The notes: generated from the sequence alone by a model not told the origin. DNA of 56,355 nt from Pseudarthrobacter enclensis (GCF_030811655.1 NZ_JAUSRE010000027.1:1-56355); one strand, 5' to 3'; positions 15,856-24,752 are shown, numbered from the stretch's first letter. Made by a program: numbers and translations.

Positions 15856-16547
15856 TGTCACAACCAAAAGCCACTTCCACGCCCCCGGCAGACCCTGCCA
15901 AACGCGCCAGGACCGTCATCTGGATCCTGCTCGGAGTCATCCTGGCCGCAGGAGCCATCTGGTACGCCGTGTTTACGCTCAACAAACCCGCGCCGGTGGC
16001 CGTCCAACCCGTCGCCGAGGCCCAGCTCGTCCGTGAGGACAGCCACCGGGTCACCGCTCCGGCAACCGAGAAGGCCCAGCTGGTAGAGTTTTTGGACTTC
16101 GAGTGCGAAGCCTGCAAGGCTGCCGAACCCGTCGTGGCCGAGCTGAAGGCAGAATTCGGTGACCGGATCACGGTCGTCCACCGTTACTTTCCGCTCCCGG
16201 CCCACCGGAATTCCGGGCAGGCGGCGCTGGCCGTCGAAGCCGCCGCCCAGCAGGGAAAATACGAACAGATGGCCGCGAAAATGTTCGAGACCCAGCCGCA
16301 GTGGGGTGAAAAGCAGGACTCCCAGGCACCCCTGTTCCGCACTTTCGCCGAAGAACTCGGACTGGACCTGACCGCCTACGACGCCGCTGTAGCCAACGAA
16401 GCCACCAAAGACCGGATCCGTCAGGACATCGCGGACGGTAAGGCGCTTGGCGTGACCGGGACGCCGACATTCTTCCTCAACGGTGAAAAATTGACGCCGA
16501 ACACGATGGAGGAATTCCGCCAGAAACTGGCGGACGCCGCCCAGTAG
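15855..16547 (+). CDS. DsbA-family membrane-anchored thiol oxidoreductase
   Basis: 230 residues: one N-terminal TM (about 21-43), then a DsbA-type thioredoxin fold with inserted helices. The active site is FECEACKAAEP (C-x2-C) and the cis-Pro block is GVTGTPTFFLNG. It faces the outside and could fold or repair Cys-rich envelope proteins damaged by copper or cadmium. Start and stop overlap (TGATG) with czcD. The thioredoxin_4 subfamily fits the length. Confidence 0.9.
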   Translation: MSQPKATSTPPADPAKRARTVIWILLGVILAAGAIWYAVFTLNKPAPVAVQPVAEAQLVREDSHRVTAPATEKAQLVEFLDFECEACKAAEPVVAELKAEFGDRITVVHRYFPLPAHRNSGQAALAVEAAAQQGKYEQMAAKMFETQPQWGEKQDSQAPLFRTFAEELGLDLTAYDAAVANEATKDRIRQDIADGKALGVTGTPTFFLNGEKLTPNTMEEFRQKLADAAQ

Positions 16548-16606
16548 CGGTTTCCCGCCGCCGCCAGCAGATTCCGGAAAGAACCAGCCCCACAGGAAGG
16601 ACCGGG

Positions 16607-17221
16607 ATGAGAGTTCAGCGCGCGCCGTTCCGGTTGCTGCGGACCGCCGCCCTGGCAGGATCAACCCTGTCGCTGGCCGCGGCGGCGCACGTCTCCGCCG
16701 GCGGCCTCCTGCCCCCGGCACCGGTACTGGCGGCCTGCACGTCCCTGCTGGTCCTGGCCATCATCATCCTGACCAGATGGAAGCTGAAGACGCCGGTTCT
16801 TGGTATGGTCCTGGCCGGCGGTCAGGGCCTGCTGCACTCAGTGATGTCCGCGTTCCCTCCGACAGCGGCCGTCGGCCCTGCCCTCCCGGCTGTCGCGCCG
16901 GGGACACACCACCACCCCCTGATCGGCTCCGGGGCGCTGCTGCCCGCAGGGCAGGACATGCATCCGCATCTGGTGTGGGACCTGGGACCTGCCATGATCA
17001 CCGCCCACCTCGGCGCGACGGTGCTGACCGCGCTGCTGCTGGCCAAAGGCGAATCAGCCCTCTGGGCGCTGGCAACCTGGCTCCGACCCGTACTTTTCCT
17101 CGCGCCGGTCCCCTTCGTTCCGGCCCTGGCAGCGCTGGTTCCGGCCCCGCCCCGGGCCCCGGTTCTGCGCCGGATAATACTCCACACCCATTCCCGGCGC
17201 GGGCCGCCCGCTACCGCCTGA
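16607..17221 (+). CDS. His-rich membrane protein of the copper group
   Basis: 204 residues with about four TMs. Histidines cluster in loops facing one side (GTHHHPLIG, MHPHLVWDLG) and a further His lies in MITAHLGATVL. Met and His in or near TMs suggest copper handling. I do not recognise a named family. The ATG at 16607 has GGAAGGACC upstream, and the gene sits between a DsbA-type gene and copC. Confidence 0.7.
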   Translation: MRVQRAPFRLLRTAALAGSTLSLAAAAHVSAGGLLPPAPVLAACTSLLVLAIIILTRWKLKTPVLGMVLAGGQGLLHSVMSAFPPTAAVGPALPAVAPGTHHHPLIGSGALLPAGQDMHPHLVWDLGPAMITAHLGATVLTALLLAKGESALWALATWLRPVLFLAPVPFVPALAALVPAPPRAPVLRRIILHTHSRRGPPATA

Positions 17222-17323
17222 AGCCCTTTTCGCAGGCCCGCAGCCACGGCCGCGCCTGCACCCTGCAAGCACGTTTCAGCGGAAACGTCGTGCACCCAAA
17301 ATCTTTCCCAAAGGAAACCAACC

Positions 17324-17938
17324 ATGAAATCGCGCCCCAGAATTAGTACCCGCCTGCGCCTGGCAGCCGTCGCCGCTCTGCTGCTGCCCGCCGCCGCAGT
17401 GGCCTCCCCTGCCGTCGCCCACGATGCCCTGTCCTCCACGGCTCCGGCCCGCGACGCAGTCGTGGCCACCGCGCCCGAAACGGTGTCACTGACCCTCACC
17501 GAGCCTCCCACGGATTCAGCGTCCCTGAACCTGAGTGTCATCACCGTCACCGACGGCGCCGGGAACACCGTCAGCGACGGCACTGTAAGCGTCAATGGGG
17601 CGACCTTGTCGACCAAAATCGCCCCAGGGACACCGGGCAGCTACAAGGTGCTTTGGCGGGCCGTGTCCTCGGACGGGCACCCCATCGAAGGCAATTACGC
17701 CTTCACCGTCCAAGCGCCCGCGACCGCGGCATCATCCCAACCGTCGGTACCCGCAACCCCTTCAGCTGCCGCCTCCTCGCAGGCCCCGCAAAACACCGCC
17801 AACGCCATGCCGCCGACGGCCCCGAGGCCCAACGACGATAACGCGCCGCTGGCCGTGGGAATCGCCTTCGGGATCCTGGCAGCGGCGCTGGCCGTGACCT
17901 GGTGGGTGCGCCGCAGAAACGCCGGACAGCGCTCCTGA
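17324..17938 (+). CDS. copC: CopC-domain copper-binding protein
   Basis: 204 residues. The signal peptide ends at AVAHDALSSTAPA, so the mature protein would begin at or near the His that binds Cu(II). The beta-sandwich domain has VSLTLTEPP and the conserved SSDGHPIEGNYAFTV block with the second His ligand. A Ser/Ala/Pro linker and C-terminal TM (about 170-192) anchor it outside. It partners with CopD (12562). AAAGGAAACC precedes the ATG. A terminator hairpin follows directly, closing the group. Confidence 0.93.
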   Translation: MKSRPRISTRLRLAAVAALLLPAAAVASPAVAHDALSSTAPARDAVVATAPETVSLTLTEPPTDSASLNLSVITVTDGAGNTVSDGTVSVNGATLSTKIAPGTPGSYKVLWRAVSSDGHPIEGNYAFTVQAPATAASSQPSVPATPSAAASSQAPQNTANAMPPTAPRPNDDNAPLAVGIAFGILAAALAVTWWVRRRNAGQRS

Positions 17939-17945
17939 CCTACGT

Positions 17946-17982
17946 CTTTCCGGTGTTCCCGTCGCGCGGGAGCACCGGAAAG
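17946..17982. terminator. Hairpin after copC
   Basis: CTTTCCGGTGTTCCCG and CGGGAGCACCGGAAAG pair with one mismatch around a 5-nt loop. It lies between the convergent copC and the minus-strand membrane gene at 17997, so it may serve both. Confidence 0.7.
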
Positions 17983-17996
17983 AACCCAGGAACGGC

Positions 17997-18467
17997 CTAC
18001 GACCGGACAGACGCTCCCGCTTCCCGGGCTTTCCGGCGATTCGCCAGCATCCTCAACAGCGCCGCGGTCAGGGCTGCGACCGCCATGACCGCAACGGACA
18101 CCGCCCCGGCAGTAAAGAGTCCCTGCGCGAAAACCGGCAACGGGGCAGACGCCTCAGCGGCGACCATGATCGTGATGTAGTACGCCGCCGTAGCGGCCAG
18201 CCACAGGCCACCAGCCGCGGCGACAGCCAACGACCAGCGCCAAAACCAGCGTTCACCGGGCCCGTGGGACAACGCAACAGCCAGCAGGACAATTCCCGCG
18301 ACGGCCAACAGTTGAGCAGGCAGCAAAAATGGTCCGGCAACGAGGCCGATTGGAACGCAGATACCGCCAACCATCAACAAACGCCGGCAACCAAGCGGCA
18401 TACCCGATGCCCGGGACGGCGCGGCCGGCCGATGAGGACCCTCGGCCATTGTATTTTCAGCGGTCAT
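17997..18467 (-). CDS. Four-TM membrane protein of unknown function
   Basis: 156 residues from the ATG at 18467, chosen because AAGGAA sits 6 nt upstream; the open frame continues to 18515 without a better start. TMs lie near residues 33-50, 54-72, 79-100 and 110-140, followed by a basic tail (RMLANRRKAREAG). No family recognised. The position after the copper group, transcribed toward it, gives no functional clue. Confidence 0.55.
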   Translation of the reverse strand: MTAENTMAEGPHRPAAPSRASGMPLGCRRLLMVGGICVPIGLVAGPFLLPAQLLAVAGIVLLAVALSHGPGERWFWRWSLAVAAAGGLWLAATAAYYITIMVAAEASAPLPVFAQGLFTAGAVSVAVMAVAALTAALLRMLANRRKAREAGASVRS

Positions 18468-18669
18468 ACGGTTCCTTGAATCATCGTCAGGACTGGCCCG
18501 GGGGCGGGACAGCATCCGTGGGGCGCGATGAGGCTCCTCACGACTGTACAGGAATGGATGAATGGACTCGCGCGTCCACCAGGTCCGTGCAGGTCAGCCA
18601 CTGCGTCAATGCACGTGGCTGGTGCTGGAACATATTGGCGAACCACTCGACAGGGCCCCGGAAGTTTCG

Positions 18670-18972
18670 TTAGGGTGTGGGCTTGCCGGCTTGCGGCTCA
18701 CCGGCGGTGGCAAGGTTCGTATCCGCTGCGTCCGGACTGTCCTGCCCTGGCAGACGGACCTGCGCCTGGTAGCGAACCCGGCGGATCCGCCGGGTCATGG
18801 ACACCATGAGCATCACGACGGCTATGACCATAAACGCGGTCATCAGAAACCCGAGAAATCCCGGTGATACCTGATCGGGACTCAAACCGGGCCTCAGCCC
18901 GTCAGTTCCGGGACCGGGAGTAGGCATCGTGCTTAGGGCCTGCAGGCCAGCCGCGACGAAAGCGTTCTGCAC
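18670..18972 (-). CDS. Small single-TM protein
   Basis: 100 residues from the GTG at 18972, preceded by AAAAGGATGACCCA. One TM (SPGFLGFLMTAFMVIAVVML) is followed by a basic stretch (RRIRRVRY) and a hydrophilic tail. It starts 4 bp after the stop of the small membrane gene at 18977, so the two form a pair. An ATG at 18927 is an alternative start. Function unknown. Confidence 0.6.
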   Translation of the reverse strand: MQNAFVAAGLQALSTMPTPGPGTDGLRPGLSPDQVSPGFLGFLMTAFMVIAVVMLMVSMTRRIRRVRYQAQVRLPGQDSPDAADTNLATAGEPQAGKPTP

Positions 18973-18976
18973 TGGG

Positions 18977-19216
18977 TCATCCTTTTCTTGAAGAATTTCG
19001 AAGGCGTTTCTGGACCTGATGTCCGCGGATGACAACCCCTGCAGCGTGAAGCAGCAGTCCCGCGCCTATGACAGCCAGCGATGCAAACGACAGGGCCTCA
19101 TTTTTGGCGGTCTGGCCAAAAATGTTAATCGCGATTCCCAGCGCAATCAGGGCCATGGCACTGAAAACAACCGCTTTGTACGATGCAGGTGCGGTGGCCC
19201 AAAACTCGTTTAGCAC
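18977..19216 (-). CDS. Small two-TM protein
   Basis: 79 residues from the GTG at 19216. Two hydrophobic segments (about 15-33 and 43-62) are joined by a short loop, with a basic C-terminus (HQVQKRLRNSSRKG). It precedes the single-TM protein at 18670-18972. Pairs of this kind are common in Micrococcaceae accessory DNA, but no function is known to me. The ribosome site is weak. Confidence 0.55.
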   Translation of the reverse strand: MLNEFWATAPASYKAVVFSAMALIALGIAINIFGQTAKNEALSFASLAVIGAGLLLHAAGVVIRGHQVQKRLRNSSRKG

Positions 19217-19522
19217 CCATCCAGCATATGCGGAAAAGCCATGCCCACCTTTTCACGTGCCGCCACGCAGGGGGTTGGCGCCCGCAGTACGTCTTGCCGT
19301 TCTCGCCGGAACTCCTCTGGAGGGTTCAACAGCCACGGGGCCTGTCCGTGGAAACGGGCGAGCCTTCGGCTGTACGGTTGCACCTCAGCACAACAGGCTT
19401 CGGCGGGACCTTCCGGCGTCTCCGGTCCCTTGGTGTGAGGGTGCAGAGGTTTTGAGGCGCCGGACCGGAGTAAGAGGCAGGGTACTCGACCCTCGACAGA
19501 GGGTCCAGTGTGCGAGGGCATG

Positions 19523-19573
19523 CTGAAGGCCGGTGATTCATTGCCCCCAAGGCATTGAATCACCGGCCTTCAG
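19523..19573. terminator. Strong 18-bp hairpin after the NlpC/P60 gene
   Basis: Arms at 19523-19540 (CTGAAGGCCGGTGATTCA) and 19556-19573 are perfect complements over 18 bp around a 15-nt loop. The hairpin begins 5 bp after the minus-strand stop at 19579. The plus strand carries a short T-rich run after it. The remaining stretch 19217-19520 shows no gene. Confidence 0.8.
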
Positions 19574-19578
19574 TGGTT

Positions 19579-20358
19579 TTATTTGCCTGCGCGCACGAAG
19601 GTCACGGCGCCTTTGGAGGTCATCCAGGTCAGGGGGTGGACCGCTGTTTCGTTCTTGCCGTTCAGGCCGGAGCTGAGGACTTGGCCGTTGCCGACGTAGA
19701 TTCCTACGTGGCCGGGCTGCATGACCATGTCGCCGGGCTGGGGGTCGGTGACGACGGTGCCGTAGTTCATGAACTGCATCGGGCCGAGGTCGCCGACGGG
19801 GATGCCGGCAGCGTTGAGGGCGTTTTCGACCAGCCGTGTGCAGTCCTGGATCATACCGATCTGGGCGTAGGCGGAGGACAGCATGATGGCGTTGATCCCG
19901 CCCGCGGCCGGCGCGGGCGCCGGCGCGGCAGGGGTGACGGTGACCTGGGCCTTGGCGGGCGCAGCGGCTGGCTTCACAGTGGCAGCGCCCACGGGGACCG
20001 TGGCTTTGGGCGCTTCGGCGGCGACTGGCTTGGGTGCTTCCACGACGGGTGCAGGCGTGGTTTCCACTGCGGGACGCTCGAAGGTGATCTGGATCGTGGC
20101 GTCGGCGGTCAGCGGGGTCTGGGCCTGGCCTGCGACTTCGAGGGTGGATGCCGGCTCGGCGTCGCGCTGGGCCGGGGTGTCTGCTGCCTGGGCGGCGGTG
20201 ATGCCACCGGTCAGGACGAGGCCGGAGGCTGCTGCGAGGACGGCTGCCTGGCGGCCTGCGGTGCCGGCGTTTGCGGCGACGGATTGGGACAGCACGGCGA
20301 TGGCGCTGGTCTGGACGGAGACCGCGCGGTGGCGGCCGTGAGTTTTGCGCATGGGCAT
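19579..20358 (-). CDS. NlpC/P60 cell-wall peptidase
   Basis: 259 residues from the ATG at 20358; the open frame upstream to 20550 is the riboswitch leader and is not used. A second ATG at 20352 is possible. The signal segment (about 30-55) is followed by an Ala/Pro linker and an NlpC/P60-like domain with catalytic Cys in MIQDCTRLVENAL and His in QPGHVGIYVG. It should cleave peptidoglycan stem peptides. GGAGAGG precedes the start. Control by the c-di-AMP riboswitch parallels the M23 gene. Confidence 0.88.
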   Translation of the reverse strand: MPMRKTHGRHRAVSVQTSAIAVLSQSVAANAGTAGRQAAVLAAASGLVLTGGITAAQAADTPAQRDAEPASTLEVAGQAQTPLTADATIQITFERPAVETTPAPVVEAPKPVAAEAPKATVPVGAATVKPAAAPAKAQVTVTPAAPAPAPAAGGINAIMLSSAYAQIGMIQDCTRLVENALNAAGIPVGDLGPMQFMNYGTVVTDPQPGDMVMQPGHVGIYVGNGQVLSSGLNGKNETAVHPLTWMTSKGAVTFVRAGK

Positions 20359-20371
20359 GAAAGGGCCTCTC

Positions 20372-20515
20372 CCACTGCCTGCGAGGTTAGCTGTCGGATT
20401 CGGATGGGAGACACCCGGCCGCGGTGGTGCACGAAAGGCACCAGGCACGGCTTCACCCCAAGGCCTGCTCGAAGCGGGCCAACTCTGGGTTCCCCGTCTC
20501 TGCCGGACGAATTTT
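20372..20515 (-). promoter_or_regulatory. c-di-AMP (ydaO/yuaA) riboswitch upstream of the NlpC/P60 gene
   Basis: On the minus strand the conserved blocks are GGGGAACCC (20495-20487), CTTGGGGTGAAGCC (about 20464-20451) and ATCCGAATCCGACAGCTAAC (about 20407-20388) followed by CTCGCAGGC. This is a cleaner match to the ydaO core than the copy at 9955-10115. The start codon lies 14 bp beyond the 3' edge. Limits are approximate. Confidence 0.88.
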
Positions 20516-20599
20516 ACGAACGGATCCCTGGCAGCGGCAGAGTTAGGCAAGTCTGCTCGGGAGTGCCGTATTCGGAGAAACCGGCACGGTCAGACCCTA

Positions 20600-20624
20600 T
20601 GTCACAAAAGCCCCATTTGTCACA
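20600..20624. promoter_or_regulatory. TGTCACA direct repeats in the NlpC/P60 promoter region
   Basis: TGTCACA occurs at 20600-20606 and 20618-20624, an 18-bp period, upstream of the riboswitch. This could be a regulator site at the promoter; no regulator is assigned. The remaining sequence 20516-20903 shows no gene. Confidence 0.3.
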
Positions 20625-20903
20625 TTTGCGTAACGCCCTGACTGTGGTAACAACCTGCTTGGCACCCGGCAGATACGCGGGGGTATTTTCGGGGATGTCG
20701 TCAGTGACCTGGTCAGACCCCGCCGGTGCCTGCACTGCCTTCCACAGCCGTTCAATCCCAGCGCCCATCGATCCTTCATTTTCAAGGACCGGAAAAGCAT
20801 GGAAGCAATGTCATCGATGTTGGTCGCTGCTAATACGGCCGTCGTGGCCAGGATGAGCAAGTCACTTCCAGCGTCAGGAGGCCCGTGTCCGGACTGCAGC
20901 TGG

Positions 20904-21431
20904 TTACGCCTTTTCCTGTTCGCGGGATCCCAGCAGGCTGCCCAGCACGTACAGCCCTACGCCGACGGTGACGAACACGTCGGCGAGGTTGAAGGTGGGA
21001 AACCAGCCGCTGTGCAGGTAGTCCACGACGCCGCGCCCGTCCATCCGGTCCACAAGGTTCCCGGCACCGCCGCCAACCACCATCGCCGCACCCGCCCGGG
21101 AGAGCGCCGGCATGGCGGGGGCGGTGGACACTGCGTACCAGGCCATGGCCAGGACGATGATGGCGGTCGCGGCAATGACCAGCCACGGGGCGAGGTTAGC
21201 CCCGAGGCTGAAAGCGACCCCGGTGTTGTACAGCAGTTTCAGGTTCACCAGGCCCAGATCGACCGTGGCACCGTTGGAGAGCAGTTCCTCGGCCAAGGCC
21301 TTGATAACCAGGTCGGCCACCCCGAGCACGGCGGCCGAGACGAGCAGGCCAATTTTTACCCGCCATGCTTTGGCGCCAATTGGTGGTGTCCTTGCCGGAT
21401 CTGCCGGATCTGCCGGTGACGGGACGCTCAC
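20904..21431 (-). CDS. lspA: Signal peptidase II
   Basis: 175 residues with four TMs. All family blocks are intact: YNTGVAFS, GNLVDR (D128), VVDY (D137) and FNLADVFV (D151); the last two Asp residues are the catalytic dyad. It removes lipoprotein signal peptides after lipidation. The GTG at 21431 overlaps the P1B-ATPase stop (GTGA), so it is cotranslated with the efflux pump. An accessory copy like this may serve island lipoproteins such as the TlpA protein. Confidence 0.93.
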   Translation of the reverse strand: MSVPSPADPADPARTPPIGAKAWRVKIGLLVSAAVLGVADLVIKALAEELLSNGATVDLGLVNLKLLYNTGVAFSLGANLAPWLVIAATAIIVLAMAWYAVSTAPAMPALSRAGAAMVVGGGAGNLVDRMDGRGVVDYLHSGWFPTFNLADVFVTVGVGLYVLGSLLGSREQEKA

Positions 21432-23380
21432 GCGGCAGGTTCCAGTGCCGGCGCGGGTTTGGCCGCCCGGAGTGCTGTCTTGCGGCTGATCCGGCCGGCG
21501 CGGACGCCGTTGCCGATCACCACGATTTCGGCGAGTTCGTGGATCAGGACGACCGCAGCCAGTCCCAGGGCGCCGACCAGTGCCAGCGGGATCAGGATTG
21601 CGATCAGCAGCAGGGACAGGCCCACGTTCTGCAGCATGATGGACCGGGTCCGGCGGGCGTGGTCCAGGACCTGGGGCAGGTGGTTCAGGTCCTCGCCCAT
21701 CAGGGCGATGTCGGCGGTTTCAATGGCGACGTCGGTGCCCATGGCGCCCATGGCAATACCGGTGTCGGCGGTGGCCAGGGCCGGGGCGTCGTTGACGCCG
21801 TCACCGACCATGGCGGTGGGCTGGCGGGACTTCAGGGTCCGGATGATCTCGGCCTTGTCTTCCGGGCGGAGGTCGGCGTGGACTTCGGTGATGCCTGCGT
21901 CCTTGCCCAGGGCCGCGGCGGTGATCGCGTTATCACCGGTGAGCATGGCCGTGGTGTACCCGGAGGCGGTCAGCCGGGCGATGACGTCCCGGGCTTCGGG
22001 GCGCAGTTCGTCACGGACTGCCACGGCACCAATGACTTCGCCGGCGGATTCGATCAGGACGGCGGTGGCGCCTGCCGTTTGCATCCGCTCGACATCCCCG
22101 GCAAGGGCGCCGGCGTTGATCCAGCCGGGGCGGCCCAGCCGGACGGTCTTGCCTTCGAAGCGGCCTTCCAGGCCGGCGCCGGGGACGGTGTCCACGTCGG
22201 TCACGTCGGCCCTGGCCGGGGATGCGGCGAGGATGGCTCGGGCCAGGGGGTGTTCGATGCGGGCCTCCAGCCCGGCTGCGAGGGCAAGAACGTCTTCGCG
22301 GGTAGTGGTCCCGGCGGCGGCGACATCGATGACTTCGGGCTTGTTCCGGGTCAGGGTGCCGGTCTTGTCCAGGGCGATGGTGCGGATCTTGCCGAGGGTT
22401 TCCAGTGCGCCGCCGCCCTTGATCAGCACGCCGATGCGGCTGGCGGCGCCGACGGAGGCGACAACGGTGACCGGGACGGAGATCGCCAAAGCGCACGGCG
22501 ATGCGGCCACGAGGACGACCAGGGCGCGTTCGAACCACAGCAGCGGCTCTCCGACGATGAAGCCGAAGGCGATGATCAGGGCCGCGGCGATCAGGATGCC
22601 GGGGACGAGCTTGCTGGCGATGTTGTCCGCCAGGCGCTGCCCGGGTCCCTTGCGGGACTGTTCGGCCTCGACGATGTGCACGATGCGGGCCAGGGAGTTG
22701 TTCTCCGCGGTGCTGGTGACTTCGACTTCCAGCGGCCCGGTGCCGTTGATGGACCCGGCGTAGACCTCGCTGCCGGGACCGGCCTCCACCGGCACGGATT
22801 CACCGGTCAGGGCCGAGGTGTCCAGGGAGGTGCGGCCGGTGATGATCCGGCCGTCGGTGGCCAGCCGTTCGCCCGGGCGGACGACCATCCGGTCCCCCGG
22901 AACGAGCTCGGCCGGGTCAACGGTGACCTCCGTTCCGCCGCGAAGGACTGTCGCTTCGGCCGGGACGAGGTCCAGCAGGGCCCGCAAGCCGCGCCGGGTT
23001 TTGGCCAGCGAGTATTCCTCCAACCCTTCGGAAATGGAGTAGAGGAAGGCGAGCATCGCCGCTTCCTCGAACTCGCCAAGGGCGACGGCGCCGACGGCGG
23101 CGATCGTCATCAGGGTCCCGACGCCGATCCTGCCCTTGACCAGGCGGCGCAGGGTGGAGGGAACAAAGGTCCACGCCGCGACCAGCAGCGCCCCGATTTC
23201 CAGGACCAGGCGCAGCCAGTCCGGGCCCCCGGTCAGGGACAGGGCCCAGACGGCCACGAGCAGCACACCCGAGATCGCGGCGGCCCGGATCTCGTTGATC
23301 TGCCAGAAGCCGACAGCTTCCTCGGCCTCTTCGGCCGCGGTTTCGGGCTTGTCGTCGCTGCAGCCGCAGGCATCGCTCAT
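21428..23380 (-). CDS. P1B-type heavy-metal ATPase
   Basis: 650 residues from the ATG at 23380 that overlaps the regulator stop (ATGA); an open frame to 23590 overlaps arsR and is not used. A short Cys-rich N-terminus (DACGCSDDKP) replaces a full HMA domain. Motifs: TGES, SPCALAIS (about 290), phosphorylated DKTGTLT (about 340), EHPLA, GDGVNDAPA (about 526). The C-terminal TM has HELAEIVVIGNG in place of the P1B-4 HEGGT. SPC is usual for Co/Ni/Zn-type P1B-4 pumps, while the Cys-type sensor gene argues for Cd/Pb/Zn. The substrate is therefore open. Confidence 0.92.
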   Translation of the reverse strand: MSDACGCSDDKPETAAEEAEEAVGFWQINEIRAAAISGVLLVAVWALSLTGGPDWLRLVLEIGALLVAAWTFVPSTLRRLVKGRIGVGTLMTIAAVGAVALGEFEEAAMLAFLYSISEGLEEYSLAKTRRGLRALLDLVPAEATVLRGGTEVTVDPAELVPGDRMVVRPGERLATDGRIITGRTSLDTSALTGESVPVEAGPGSEVYAGSINGTGPLEVEVTSTAENNSLARIVHIVEAEQSRKGPGQRLADNIASKLVPGILIAAALIIAFGFIVGEPLLWFERALVVLVAASPCALAISVPVTVVASVGAASRIGVLIKGGGALETLGKIRTIALDKTGTLTRNKPEVIDVAAAGTTTREDVLALAAGLEARIEHPLARAILAASPARADVTDVDTVPGAGLEGRFEGKTVRLGRPGWINAGALAGDVERMQTAGATAVLIESAGEVIGAVAVRDELRPEARDVIARLTASGYTTAMLTGDNAITAAALGKDAGITEVHADLRPEDKAEIIRTLKSRQPTAMVGDGVNDAPALATADTGIAMGAMGTDVAIETADIALMGEDLNHLPQVLDHARRTRSIMLQNVGLSLLLIAILIPLALVGALGLAAVVLIHELAEIVVIGNGVRAGRISRKTALRAAKPAPALEPAA

Positions 23381-23778
23381 CGGGCGTTCTCCTTCGTCAG
23401 TTCCACGTTTGTCAGTACGGCGCCGGTGCTTCCGGTGCCGTAGTTCGGGCACAGGCTGACCGCGTTGCCGGTGGTGGCAAGCAGGATCTCGGCCTGGGCA
23501 AGCATGTCCATCAACTCGGGGCGCGACAGCGAGTAATGGACGCTGCGGCCCTGCGCGCGGCCCTGGACCAGGCCACAATCGCGCAGACACGCCACATGGG
23601 CGGACACGGTGGACTGGGCAAGCCCCAGCTCCCCCGCCAGATCCCCCACCCGGATCTCGCCGGCGGCCATTCGCTTCACGATGTTCAACCGCGTCGGATC
23701 GCTTAACGAATGAAACAAAGCCGCTGCGGGTTCAAGCCCACCGCAAGCATCCCCCGAACCAGCCATTTGTATCGTCAT
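23377..23778 (-). CDS. ArsR/SmtB family repressor of the P1B-ATPase/lspA operon
   Basis: 133 residues from the ATG at 23778; the ATG at 23766 is an alternative. Winged helix: SLSDPTRLNIVKRMAAG and QSTVSAHVACLRDCGLV. The ACLRDC cysteine pair sits where CmtR has its alpha-4 ligands, and SLCPNYG gives a later Cys, so a Cd/Pb-type site is likely. The promoter region has ATATC-type words at 23788-23795 and 23811-23819, and another at 23895 near the divergent ZIP-like gene, as operator candidates. First gene of a tightly overlapping three-gene operon. Confidence 0.85.
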   Translation of the reverse strand: MTIQMAGSGDACGGLEPAAALFHSLSDPTRLNIVKRMAAGEIRVGDLAGELGLAQSTVSAHVACLRDCGLVQGRAQGRSVHYSLSRPELMDMLAQAEILLATTGNAVSLCPNYGTGSTGAVLTNVELTKENAR

Positions 23779-24032
23779 GCAGCGATGATATCCGATTAAA
23801 ACGATGGGAACTCGATATGGGTTTTCTCGTCCTTCGGAACCTGACGGAGGGCTTCGGGCACGCCGTCCGGAGTCCCGAGCGGGGTGAGGTTCAAATATCG
23901 AAACATTTGCCGTGACTCCGGTAGGGCGCTGGCGGTAGCGTGAGGCAGCAAAAGACCGCCTGCACTGGGCGGGTAGGGCACATGTCCTCTGGGTTGCCTA
24001 AAGCAAGGCGTGGTTTGAAAGGTGTTGACAGT

Positions 24033-24752
24033 GTGAGTCTTTCCGCCCAAACGCTGGTGCTGGTCGCGTTCCCGGTCGCCGCGGCGGCCCTGGGGTCGGT
24101 CATCGCTGTCCTAAAGCCCCCGGGGCCAAAACTCTCCAGTGCGATTCAACACTTCGCGGCGGGCGTGGTCCTGGCAGCATTGGCCGGAGAAGTACTACCG
24201 GACCTGCGGGCAGAAGGAAACCTCGGGTTCGCGGCCGCCGGTTTTGCCGCAGGCGCAGCTGTCATGCTGGCGTTAGGCGCCCTGGGCCGAAAAATGGACA
24301 GAAAGTCCCCGGCGTCCGGGACACTGCCGACAGGCCTGCTGGCCGCCGTCGGAATCGATCTGCTGCTGGACGGTTTACTCGTGGGGCTGGGGACTGTTCT
24401 GGGTGCCAGGGAGGCGCTTATCCTCACCATCGCCCTCACCATCGAAATCCTGTTCCTGGCACTGTCTTTGACAGTAGAGCTCAAGGAAATTGGCATATCC
24501 AACGTCCGTGCAGCGGCAACCAGCAGCGGACTTGGACTCCTGACGGCCGTCGGTGCGATAGGCGGTGCTATCTTCCTCGGTGGTGCCGGCGCGCCCCTAC
24601 TGGCCCTTGTTCTCGCCTTTGGTGCTGCCGCTCTTTTGTATCTCACGGTGGAGGAACTGCTGACTGAAGCGCATGAACAGGAAGAAACGGTGTTTTTGGG
24701 TTCCATGTTCTTCCTCGGGTTCCTCGTCATCTACATCCTGGGGGCACTGTAA
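24033..24752 (+). CDS. ZIP-superfamily-like metal transporter
   Basis: 239 residues from the GTG at 24033, preceded by GAAAGG; an upstream ATG at 23982 is less likely. About eight TMs. IQHFAAGVVLAALAGEVLPDL matches the ZIP TM2 block. The TM4 site HNxxEG reads IDLLLDG and TM5 reads TIEILFLALSL, so the usual metal-site histidines are replaced by acidic residues. Divergent from the arsR/P1B-ATPase operon. It may move a divalent metal or have diverged to another solute; direction is unknown. Confidence 0.7.
   Translation: MSLSAQTLVLVAFPVAAAALGSVIAVLKPPGPKLSSAIQHFAAGVVLAALAGEVLPDLRAEGNLGFAAAGFAAGAAVMLALGALGRKMDRKSPASGTLPTGLLAAVGIDLLLDGLLVGLGTVLGAREALILTIALTIEILFLALSLTVELKEIGISNVRAAATSSGLGLLTAVGAIGGAIFLGGAGAPLLALVLAFGAAALLYLTVEELLTEAHEQEETVFLGSMFFLGFLVIYILGAL

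Noticed and set aside
20359..20550. N-terminal extension of the NlpC/P60 gene
   Set aside because: The sequence is the c-di-AMP riboswitch; a signal peptide follows the chosen start at 20358.
21365..23443. 692- and 434-codon plus-strand frames opposite the P1B-ATPase
   Set aside because: Antisense of a protein with all P-type ATPase motifs; Asp/Gly-rich repeat-like translation is typical of shadow frames in high-GC DNA.
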